Source: Martensiomyces pterosporus (Eukaryota > Kickxellomycota > Kickxellomycetes > Kickxellales > Kickxellaceae). Taken from it: DNA of 14,997 bases. This document shows, piece after piece, positions 8,290 to 14,982 of this stretch (the stretch's first letter is position 1; each line of letters begins with the position of its first letter). Made by a program: the position numbers and the translations under genes. Below the pieces are notes generated by a model, which saw only the letters and a list, made by a program, of their open reading frames with translations, was not told where the DNA came from and made no database searches. The stretch covers positions 1 through 14,997 of the forward strand of contig MU604158.1 in assembly GCA_025201845.1 (NCBI GenBank), given 5' to 3'.

Positions 8290-9294
8290 TCACCTATTCA
8301 GCATACTGATAGGCGAGAGAACCTTTTGTGTGGACGACTTTTGGATGAACGTGGCAATGTTTGATAGCCCCCGGTCTTCAACATAGTTGGGACCTGGGTG
8401 GGGCTGCAGCTGGCTCTCGCTGGTCATCAATGGGAACCACTCCAGGTCCGTGTAGTTATCAGCAGCCTTCACATTCCTCATGGGCAGAATACTGTCGACC
8501 ACCAGAGGCGAGCCATCCGGCAGGCCGTGTCGCCCCTGCGAATCCATCGTCAGCTCGGTGCCAACACTGATGTGGTAGGTGGCATTCGAGTACGTTTCGT
8601 GCAAAGTTGGTGGGTTCTGCGCCAGGGATCCGCCGGTATATCGCGAGGCAAGGTCATCGGTGATGGAGCCATTGGACTTTGGATTCATAAATACGCCGCC
8701 GTCTTCCGAAAAGTGGTTGTCCTTGGGCCTGTTGGGGTTGAAGCTGCCGCCAAGCTCGAGCGCCAGTAGCTGCATTTCCTCCTTCTGGTGTTCTTCGAGC
8801 TGGCGCCTACGCGAGCGCTTGCGGTAATGGAAATACCCGAACACGCCCAAAATGATAAGCACAATGACGCCGCCTGCAGCGCCGCCGGCAATGGCACCCA
8901 CATTGGTTGAGCTCTTGCTGCTCGCCGCCGCAGTTTCAGTCGCTTGTGCCGATCCAGGTCCGGGGGTTGGTGTGGAGAGCGGGGTGAGCGTCGGCAGAGT
9001 TGATGGTATGACGGGCATTGTAAGTGTGGCAGTCTTGCCATCGTTGTAGGTGGTTGTGACCAGTGTTCCGACCAGTGTGGAAACTTGCAAGTTGTCGTTC
9101 ATTATCATGAGGATGCTTGTGTATGTTGTTGGCTGGGTTAGCTGCTCGCCATTGCCGTTCTTGTCAGTCGTGGATATTGTTGCCACACCAGTTCCCACCG
9201 TCACCTTTACATTCGTGTATGCCGAAACGAGCGGCGTGGCTACTAGCAGCCCGAGGGCAAGGAGGGCTGATGTTTGCCGCTGCAAGCCAAACAT
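8290..9294 (-). CDS. Receptor-like type I membrane protein with Ser/Thr/Pro-rich ectodomain
   Basis: 334-residue protein, family not recognised. It has a signal peptide (1-25, hydrophobic core 9-23), then a small ectodomain (about 26-95) rich in Val/Thr and probably beta-stranded. A Pro/Thr/Ser stalk follows (96-131), then a Gly-rich transmembrane helix (132-157, GAIAGGAAGGVIVLIILG) and a basic stop-transfer stretch (YRKRSRRR). The cytoplasmic tail spans 158-334. The tail carries LALELGGSF (177-185), SRY (217-219), GTELTMD (245-251), DGSP (260-263) and YTDLE (281-285). The same motifs occur in the same order and nearly the same spacing in the tail of the pseudoprotease at 10436-11908. The ORF stays open to an ATG at 9645. 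I start at 9294 because the signal peptide begins exactly there, the 117-residue extension is low-complexity, and a TATA-like element lies between the two ATGs. Role unknown; a surface sensor or adhesion receptor is inference. Confidence 0.82.
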   Translation of the reverse strand: MFGLQRQTSALLALGLLVATPLVSAYTNVKVTVGTGVATISTTDKNGNGEQLTQPTTYTSILMIMNDNLQVSTLVGTLVTTTYNDGKTATLTMPVIPSTLPTLTPLSTPTPGPGSAQATETAAASSKSSTNVGAIAGGAAGGVIVLIILGVFGYFHYRKRSRRRQLEEHQKEEMQLLALELGGSFNPNRPKDNHFSEDGGVFMNPKSNGSITDDLASRYTGGSLAQNPPTLHETYSNATYHISVGTELTMDSQGRHGLPDGSPLVVDSILPMRNVKAADNYTDLEWFPLMTSESQLQPHPGPNYVEDRGLSNIATFIQKSSTQKVLSPISMLNR

Positions 9295-10435
9295 CACTGC
9301 TGTTCTGCGAGGGAGTGTATGGATGACTGGGTAGCGAAAAAGAGATGGCGCTAAGCAGCAATGCAGGCGTTTGTACGATACTAGACAACCGATGCCAAAC
9401 GGCACTTTGGCAAAGTTATCGGAAGTCAAATGCAATGATAATGGAACAAGGGGAAATGGAAGAGGCAGCGGAAATATTAAACTGCTGCTGGCCAGAATAT
9501 AGACATGGAATAGAAATGGAAACAACACAAGAGGGCGGTATCGAGCAAGAGGGAGCAGGGTAGCGATATATATGAGTGAAGAGGAAGAAAGAAGTGGAAA
9601 TAAGGGAGTTGGCTTCTGGGCCCTAAATTTAGGTGGAGCAGACATACAGCCGCGTATCTACCTCCACACGCCTCCACCTGATAGCCGCTGTTGTATGTGC
9701 CCATGAACAACAGCAATTCTAGTTAGTCCGTGCAAACTAGCCATAGATGATTCTACTCGCGTACCCGTTAAAAGCTTGCTATTTTTGTCTCCTCTGGTGA
9801 AAAAGTGGTTCACAGCTCCCTCGCTCCTACCCGCCGCTAGCTTACGCTGTTTATGTTTTCCATTTGCGCCCAAGCGGGAGGGATTTGCATGGGTGATGGC
9901 ATTTTTCTGATTTTCCGCCCTTCTAATGGCGTGGAGGCTCCCTTGGCATTGCGCTGCACGTCCCACCATATGGTTTCTCTACTGTGCTAATCATTCAGGA
10001 TTTGTGCACCAAGCATATGCAGCGGCGGCAGCTACATTCTGCTGCTGCTTGTTTTTTGGGGACGAGGGAAGACGGGCTGGCTCTGCAGCGCGAGAATTGG
10101 CTGGTCAACGGCTGAAGTCCAAGGGAGCCTGCTCATTTGCCATGCATCTATAATTAGCACAGGCGACATTGCTCATGACCAGGATGCAGCAGCACAGGCG
10201 CATGGACAGCACAGCCTATGCCCTTTGGTGCTGAAGGGCTCCGCCACAGGCAGGAGACATGTAGCGACACTGCGTGTGGTGGTGGCCGAAAAGAGTATCC
10301 GTGAGAACGGACACGGCAAATGGACTGCGCGGCATGCTGGTTGAGCCAGCAATTCTTAGATCATGGCACTGCGTTGGGCGACATCAATAGCAACAACACG
10401 ACAACAAAAACCAAGGCAGACTCTGGCGCCTTGGG
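9295..10435. other. Long intergenic region; leader and promoter of the receptor-like gene
   Basis: Positions 9295-9650, read on the minus strand, form a CT-rich leader. TATATAT-type sequence lies at 9566-9573, about 270 bases upstream of the ATG at 9294. A nine-codon upstream ORF on the minus strand (9477-9506) could lie in the leader. From 9650 to 10435 I see no convincing gene. A short hairpin (10335-10340 with 10346-10351) lies about 85-100 bases beyond the 3' end of the pseudoprotease gene. No AATAAA was seen for that gene. Confidence 0.4.
9566..9573 (-). promoter_or_regulatory. TATA-like element upstream of the receptor-like gene
   Basis: An ATATATAT run in an otherwise mixed-composition stretch, upstream of the CT-rich leader. 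If it positions transcription, the in-frame ATG at 9645 is not transcribed and the start at 9294 is used. Confidence 0.4.
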
Positions 10436-11908
10436 CTAAAGAGTAATGAGGTCGCTCCGGTTATCTGAGTAGTCGTAGAGGTAGTCCTCCAAATACGGAT
10501 AGTAATCCGACACCCTTCCCTCGCGGCTAGGCCGGATAAACTCCATGACCATCGGCGACCCATCCGCATACCTGTGGGTTTTGCTCAGCGTGTCCATCGA
10601 AATCTCCGTCCCCATCTCGGCCAGGTGCGGGATGTTTTCGGAGAATGGCGCCTCTGACCCATCGTCATAAGTCGACGTTCTCAGGTACCTGCTCGTAAAC
10701 GACGGGCGGCCAACCAGCCCGTCTTCGTACGGGGTGATGGTGGATGAATTGAGGATACTGACGGTGGTCGACCGCTTGGGCTCATACGATCCACCGAGTT
10801 CCTCAGCCAGCTGCTGCAGGCCCAGCTCGTAGATATACTCGCTGCGCTTGTTCTCCTTCTGCCGCTTGATGCTGCGGTACAGGAAATAGCCCAGGAGGGC
10901 GATAAGGACGATGGCCACCACAGCACCCACGGCTATGCCAGCAATGGCTCCAGTGGACAGGCTCTTTGGCGGTGAGACGATGGTTTCTGTTGGGCCAGGG
11001 GTAGGCGTTGTGCCGCTTGCCGGAGGCACCAGTAGTGTGTTGCCCGTGAATGCATCGTCAGAGAGGCCAGTTTTTGCCTTGAGGAACGATATGTAGCTGT
11101 ACACGTGGGTATACAGCGCCATGGTGTTGCTGTTGGCACAGCGATCGAGCTTGCCGCCCATGGTAACAAAGGACGAAAACACGCCAACTAGTTTCGGAAT
11201 GTTGTTGTCGTAGGTAATCAGAGGACCACCGTAGTCGCCCAGGCACGGAGACACGTTGGGAGTGAGCTTATTGAGCGTGCAAATGGCTCTTCCATTGGTG
11301 TTTGTATAAGGGCTAGTGGCGTTCTTGCACGTAGCATCGTCGCCAACAATAACCTTGGCATAATTCAGATCGTTGCTGGTAGCCCCGCTATAAGCGTTCG
11401 TTGACCCCCACCCCATGAAAGTAAGCGAGTCGCCGCTCTGCAGGGTGCCAATGTAGAGCGGAACACGGTTGACCTTGTCTGAAATATACTGCGTGAGGTT
11501 GACCTGCAGCAGAGCAATGTCGTCGACACCCGTTGCCGGGGTATACGTACTATCGACGATGATTTTCTTTACAGGCACTAGGGCCTGGCTGCCCAGGTTG
11601 CTGTTGCCAAACCCGACCCTGATGTTGCCCTCCGAGACCGCCTGCTTTGCCGCGGGGTCGTAGACACAGTATGCGGATGTCACGATGATTTGGTCCGTGA
11701 GAATTGCACCTGCGCAAGCAGTGCTGTTGGTTACATCGGGCGACGAGATGAACACAGCAAACGGATAGTCGGTGCTCTGGGCTTTGCTCCCGCCAATGAC
11801 GCGCTTGGACAGGCCATGGTATGTGGGCAGCGACGATGCTGCTGCTGCCACTGCTACTGCTAAGACGAGCGAGATGACTCCCAAAGATAGGCTCCGAAAA
11901 GGGCACAT
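10436..11908 (-). CDS. Membrane-anchored trypsin-fold pseudoprotease with receptor-like cytoplasmic tail
   Basis: 490-residue protein. It has a signal peptide (1-25), a short propeptide ending in Lys-Arg (35-36, a Kex2-type site), and a chymotrypsin-fold (S1) domain from VIGG (37-40) to about 276. A Thr/Pro stalk, a transmembrane helix (about 319-344) and a 146-residue cytoplasmic tail follow. Six cysteines (65, 81, 194, 210, 222, 257) match three canonical S1 disulfides. The catalytic triad is broken: TAAHC reads TSAYC, so His57 is Tyr80, and GDSGGP reads GDYGGP, so Ser195 is Tyr226. Asp102 (Asp130) and Asp194 (Asp225) remain. Loss of both His and Ser predicts no proteolysis, as in haptoglobin or azurocidin. 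Sequons at N61, N137, N196 and N218 suit a glycosylated ectodomain. The tail holds LAEELGGSY (367-375), SRY (406-408), GTEISMD (433-439), DGSP (449-452) and YPYLE (470-474), shared with the receptor-like neighbour. Its S1 domain is paralogous to that of 12538-13554. Confidence 0.88.
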   Translation of the reverse strand: MCPFRSLSLGVISLVLAVAVAAAASSLPTYHGLSKRVIGGSKAQSTDYPFAVFISSPDVTNSTACAGAILTDQIIVTSAYCVYDPAAKQAVSEGNIRVGFGNSNLGSQALVPVKKIIVDSTYTPATGVDDIALLQVNLTQYISDKVNRVPLYIGTLQSGDSLTFMGWGSTNAYSGATSNDLNYAKVIVGDDATCKNATSPYTNTNGRAICTLNKLTPNVSPCLGDYGGPLITYDNNIPKLVGVFSSFVTMGGKLDRCANSNTMALYTHVYSYISFLKAKTGLSDDAFTGNTLLVPPASGTTPTPGPTETIVSPPKSLSTGAIAGIAVGAVVAIVLIALLGYFLYRSIKRQKENKRSEYIYELGLQQLAEELGGSYEPKRSTTVSILNSSTITPYEDGLVGRPSFTSRYLRTSTYDDGSEAPFSENIPHLAEMGTEISMDTLSKTHRYADGSPMVMEFIRPSREGRVSDYYPYLEDYLYDYSDNRSDLITL

Positions 11909-12537
11909 TATCTCTGCTTATATGAATAACAATAAAATAAGGGGTGTGTAACGTTGGGAAGCAGAGCAGAATGCTGGACGCACTACACACGCTATATACA
12001 ATGTCTGCCGCACCAACAACAATAGCAACAGCAGTGCTAATAACAAGAGTATATTGAAATAAATAGAGGAACAATAATGATCAGGCTGAAGGAGTGAAGG
12101 AGTGAAAGAGAAAAGGAAAAGGCTACCAAGACGAAAATAGCAGCGACAAAAACAAGCAACAATAGCCAGAGTAGCGGGCAGTGAAAAACGCTGCTGCAGC
12201 AGAGGTTGTCAATTCCTCTTTTTATGCGCCCTGTCTTTCGCTACCAAAATGCGGTAGGAGGCGGATAGCCGATGCAGGCATGTGTGGTGCCCACTGCTGG
12301 GAAAGAGTGTAGTGGAAAACAGGAGAGTGAAAGCTGCACTAGCGAAGGAAATGGGCCTGGCATGAGCCGACAGGTTGGTGATTTCCACTGCTGTTCTTTG
12401 GCGCTGGAGGGGCCAATCTGCGGCAGACGTATAAACAAAATGTACAAAACTGGTGTTACGAAGGGGATTAATGGATGGGGCCTGGACATGGCTCTCGCCA
12501 ACGTTGGGGCGATGTCTGCGTGGTGAGTTCCACATAG
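11909..12537. promoter_or_regulatory. Promoter region of the pseudoprotease and 3' flank of the second one
   Basis: The half next to 11908 holds the minus-strand promoter: TATATA at 11993-11998 and, further upstream, a pyrimidine tract on the minus strand (about 12087-12122) containing an 8-base tandem repeat. A 12-base palindrome, CTGCTGCAGCAG, lies at 12191-12202. The remainder (12203-12537) is the 3' flank of the gene ending at 12538. I see no gene or clear poly(A) signal there. Confidence 0.45.
11993..11998 (-). promoter_or_regulatory. TATA box candidate for the pseudoprotease gene
   Basis: TATATA lies about 85 bases upstream of the ATG at 11908 on the minus strand. This is a normal distance for a TATA box plus a short leader. 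Confidence 0.55.
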
Positions 12538-13554
12538 TCACTCAGATTCGGCTCCATCATCGGCGTCGCTGGCATCTCCTGTGTCAAGTGTGCGCGAGGC
12601 AAGCTCATACGTCTGGCCCCACCGTGTCCTGGTCTTGGCCTGCCGCATCTTCCAGATGCGCAACAGGATGAACCCGAGCATCACTGCTGCTGCAATCGAG
12701 CTGAACACAATACCAGCGACAGCACCCTTTCCCAGCCTCTTTTTGTGCTCAATCTGGTCGCTTTGCTCAGCTACTGGTGCTGTGAATGTATCAACAGGCA
12801 CCTGTGTCACTGCAGCAATAAAATCCAGGTAGCTATATACATGTGTATAAAACGCCAGACTCGAGTTCTTTGCACACCTGTCGTATCCCTCAGGCGACAG
12901 GTCGACATGGTAGCTGTATATGCCGACAAGTTGGTAGTGGCCATTCACCTTGGCAACCAGGCTAGCTCCAAACTCGCCATCGCACAAATCATGGCCAGGG
13001 TACAGCTTGTTGTCGGTACACAGCACACGGCCCTCGACGCCGTTATAGTTGCGGCTTCTCCGGCACCTTTCGGGGTCGCCAATGCGCACACCAGTAGTCA
13101 GCAGCTTCTCCGACCACTCGCCTCCAACCTCTTTATCCACGCCCCAGCCCATGACATCCAGCTGTTCGTTTTCCTTGACGCTGCCCGAATACACAGGAAT
13201 CCTGTCCACACTGGGGAGCGAAAAGTCCAGTGGCTCTACTTGCAACAGGGCTATGTCGTTGGCCATCTCCTTCCGCTTAAACTGCGGGTCCACTGCTACT
13301 TTCACCACCCGTGCGTGCCGCAGCTTGCTGCGCTCCGTTGACCCGTACCCAACTAGGAGCTCGTCATGGTTTATCACCTGCAGGGTATTTGGGTGTACTA
13401 AGCAGAAGGCGGGCACCACAATTACCTCCGGATGGATGATTGTTCCGACGCATTGGAGTGGCCGCTTGTCGCGCGTGTAGCTGAGGTGTGCCACAAATGG
13501 GAACTCGCCTTCTTTGGCCTCCCGTCCGCCGACGATTCTCTTTGTAAGTGCCAT
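12538..13554 (-). CDS. Second trypsin-fold membrane pseudoprotease; N-terminal exon possibly missing
   Basis: 338 residues from the first in-frame ATG. Lys-Arg (5-6) directly precedes IVGG (7-10), then an S1 domain to about 249, a stalk, a transmembrane helix (about 277-299) and a short 39-residue tail with TYELASRTL (315-323). Six cysteines (35, 51, 164, 179, 191, 227) match the S1 disulfides. The triad is broken: His57 is Phe50 (VPAFC), Ser195 is Phe195 (GEFGAS) and Asp194 is Glu194, while Asp102 (D100) remains. It is a paralogue of the protein at 10436-11908: both share YTHVYSY followed by a [IL]xF segment near the end of the domain. No signal peptide is present, although the family layout requires one. 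The TAA just upstream is followed by an AG acceptor with a CTAAC branch-point-like motif 14 bases before it. An upstream exon is therefore likely, but I could not find one. The alternative is a decaying gene. Confidence 0.78.
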   Translation of the reverse strand: MALTKRIVGGREAKEGEFPFVAHLSYTRDKRPLQCVGTIIHPEVIVVPAFCLVHPNTLQVINHDELLVGYGSTERSKLRHARVVKVAVDPQFKRKEMANDIALLQVEPLDFSLPSVDRIPVYSGSVKENEQLDVMGWGVDKEVGGEWSEKLLTTGVRIGDPERCRRSRNYNGVEGRVLCTDNKLYPGHDLCDGEFGASLVAKVNGHYQLVGIYSYHVDLSPEGYDRCAKNSSLAFYTHVYSYLDFIAAVTQVPVDTFTAPVAEQSDQIEHKKRLGKGAVAGIVFSSIAAAVMLGFILLRIWKMRQAKTRTRWGQTYELASRTLDTGDASDADDGAESE

Positions 13555-13566
13555 GTCGATAGTTGT

Positions 13567-13584
13567 CTGTTAATCCGGTGTTAG
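13567..13584 (-). promoter_or_regulatory. Candidate 3' splice site with branch point, 5' of the second pseudoprotease
   Basis: On the minus strand CTAAC (13584-13580) is followed 14 bases later by CAG ending at 13567. The sequence after it continues in frame as five codons into the ATG at 13554. Those residues plus the next ones parallel the propeptide just before Lys-Arg in the neighbouring paralogue. The in-frame TAA would lie inside the intron. No convincing donor or signal-peptide exon was found upstream. Confidence 0.4.
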
Positions 13585-14080
13585 GGCATGTATGGAATGA
13601 AAGAGCATAAAAGGCGGATTGTAAGGAAAGATGTCCAGCGGTTGCGAAGAGGTGTTTTATGCTTCGTGCTCTGTAGACTTGCCTTGGGAACTACGTAGGC
13701 AGATGGGCAGGTGTGACCTCCTTGCACATGCTTGTGTGCGTGGCATGCAGGCGAAGCACCTCTTTTATTGTGCGCCAATTGGCCTGAAAATCAAGGTTGC
13801 CAAGCCCTTTTAGACAATGGCCACCATCAACTTGCTTCGGTGCAAGAAAAACAGGGCAGGCCAAAAGGCCGCCTATAGAAGAAAGGAGCTTCTGCACTAT
13901 TTCTGTAGCCAGATACAGGCGCTTGCAGATCACTTTGCCAGCTGCTCCGCTCCAACTTTAAGAGCGAGTTCGTTTTAAACACACCCACACCCATCTCTAA
14001 CCATCTCTCATTGCTTCTGCAGCTTTGCCGCTACAGATCTCTGACTTGCACCGTCTTTGCCTCCGTAATCATACTATTAA

Positions 14081-14092
14081 ATGCAACTATAA
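14081..14092 (+). promoter_or_regulatory. Three-codon upstream ORF before the GPI-protein gene
   Basis: ATG, two sense codons and TAA end one base before the main ATG at 14094. If the transcript begins upstream, ribosomes would have to terminate and re-initiate or bypass this ATG. Confidence 0.4.
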
Positions 14093-14093
14093 A

Positions 14094-14720
14094 ATGCTCC
14101 GCCTAGCTATTGTCGCCACACTCGCTGCCCAGGCAGTCAATGCGCAGTTCAAGTTCAATCCAGGAACTTACAACCCGTCTGAACTGTACAACTTCATTTC
14201 GGCCAACTACCCAACTATGGAGGTCGCCTGGCAGAAGTACCTGGACGATGCCAAAGCATCGTTCACAGGCGCTTACCCTGTTCTGACGTCCATATTTGCC
14301 ACCACCGCCATCCCCACCACATTTGACTCTGCCTTCGCCAGCCACCTCGCGGACGAGCTGTACAAGTTGGGCACCACAACCGTCGTTGACCCGCTCGTCA
14401 ACTCTGCCACCCTGAGGTTCACGGGCACGATGACTGCTACCAGTGGTACTCAGCCTACCACTGCTGCCACCGCCACTGCCACTTCTCGGGCGTCGACTCA
14501 GGCTCCGACTTCCAGCACATCCATAGCAGCATCCTCAAGCGATACTAACGTGTTTACCCTGGCGCCATCCACCACGACTGCAGCCTCCACCACTGTGCAG
14601 ACAACAAAGAGTACCGCAGCCACAAGCAAGAACGCTGCTGTTCCTGGTGCTTCTCCTGGGACTCGTGTGGGCCTTGCTGCTGCCGCTGCTGCCCTTGGTG
14701 GAATGTACTGCCTGTTCTAG
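14094..14720 (+). CDS. Secreted Ser/Thr-rich protein, probably GPI-anchored
   Basis: 208-residue protein, family not recognised. It has a signal peptide (1-17, cleaved near VNA-Q), then a compact N-terminal domain (about 18-105) with aromatic and Asp residues, no cysteine and probably helical. A Ser/Thr/Ala-rich stretch follows (about 109-180), likely O-mannosylated. The C-terminus looks like a GPI-attachment signal: small residues with a probable omega site around 180-188, a short spacer with one Arg, then a hydrophobic end (LAAAAAALGG and a few more residues). This predicts a plasma-membrane or cell-wall protein. The frame is open upstream without ATG; I start at 14094 because it is the first in-frame ATG, opens the signal peptide and has A at -3. 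It diverges from the pseudoprotease gene across a CCAAT-palindrome region. Confidence 0.85.
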   Translation: MLRLAIVATLAAQAVNAQFKFNPGTYNPSELYNFISANYPTMEVAWQKYLDDAKASFTGAYPVLTSIFATTAIPTTFDSAFASHLADELYKLGTTTVVDPLVNSATLRFTGTMTATSGTQPTTAATATATSRASTQAPTSSTSIAASSSDTNVFTLAPSTTTAASTTVQTTKSTAATSKNAAVPGASPGTRVGLAAAAAALGGMYCLF

Positions 14721-14766
14721 CCGCTTCGCTCATGTTTGTTTTGTTGCTGCCAGCTAGTTTTGGTTG

Positions 14767-14772
14767 ATTAAA
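14767..14772 (+). terminator. Candidate poly(A) signal of the GPI-protein gene
   Basis: ATTAAA lies about 47 bases after the stop at 14720. The remaining bases up to the tRNA at 14900 show no gene. Confidence 0.45.
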
Positions 14773-14899
14773 GACGCTGCTTTGTTCCTGCTGTATCCAT
14801 GCCATCACTGCGCGCACAGGAGAGGGTGGCAGGTGGAAGCTGTGTGCATATCTGCTACTGTATTGTTTTGTCCGCAGAATCAGAGGATAATTCCGCATT

Positions 14900-14973
14900 G
14901 CTTTCGTGGCGCAACTGGTTAGCGCGTCTGACTGTTAATCAGGAGGTTGTTAGTTCGAGCCTAACCGAGAGCG
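14900..14973 (+). tRNA. tRNA-Asn (anticodon GTT)
   Basis: A complete cloverleaf folds. The acceptor stem 14900-14906 pairs with 14966-14972 with one T-G pair, and the discriminator is G14973. The D stem is 14909-14912 with 14922-14925. The anticodon stem is 14927-14931/14939-14943 with GTT at 14934-14936. The T stem is 14949-14953/14961-14965 with loop TTCGAGC. GTT reads asparagine codons AAC and AAU. There is no intron and no encoded CCA. Confidence 0.97.
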
Positions 14974-14978
14974 ATTCC

Positions 14979-14982
14979 TTTT
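14979..14982 (+). terminator. Pol III terminator of tRNA-Asn
   Basis: A run of four T begins six bases after the tRNA end. Four is the minimum for RNA polymerase III termination, and no stronger run follows before the window ends. Confidence 0.6.

Larger units (their letters stand above)
13555..14093. promoter_or_regulatory. Divergent promoter region between the pseudoprotease and GPI-protein genes
   Basis: This 539-base gap separates two divergent surface-protein genes. A perfect 10-base palindrome, GCCAATTGGC (13774-13783), gives CCAAT on both strands, 220 bases from one ATG and 311 from the other. An ATAAAA-type sequence on the minus strand lies at 13654-13660. The plus-strand leader before 14094 is CT-rich. 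No other gene is visible. Confidence 0.45.

Noticed and set aside
9295..9645. In-frame N-terminal extension (ATG at 9645) of the receptor-like protein
   Set aside because: The 117 extra residues are a translated CT-rich leader, would bury the signal peptide internally, and lie partly upstream of a TATA-like element.
9658..9969. A 103-codon minus-strand frame with ATG in the long intergenic gap
   Set aside because: No domain, no signal peptide, no motif shared with neighbours and no clear promoter. A short lineage-specific gene cannot be excluded, but nothing supports it.
12191..12202. CTGCTGCAGCAG palindrome
   Set aside because: It is made of CTG/CAG repeats that occur often in this GC-rich sequence; no sign of a specific site.
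13831..13846. Short hairpin with a five-base stem and TTCGGT loop
   Set aside because: The stem is too short to separate from chance and it has no clear position relative to a transcript end.
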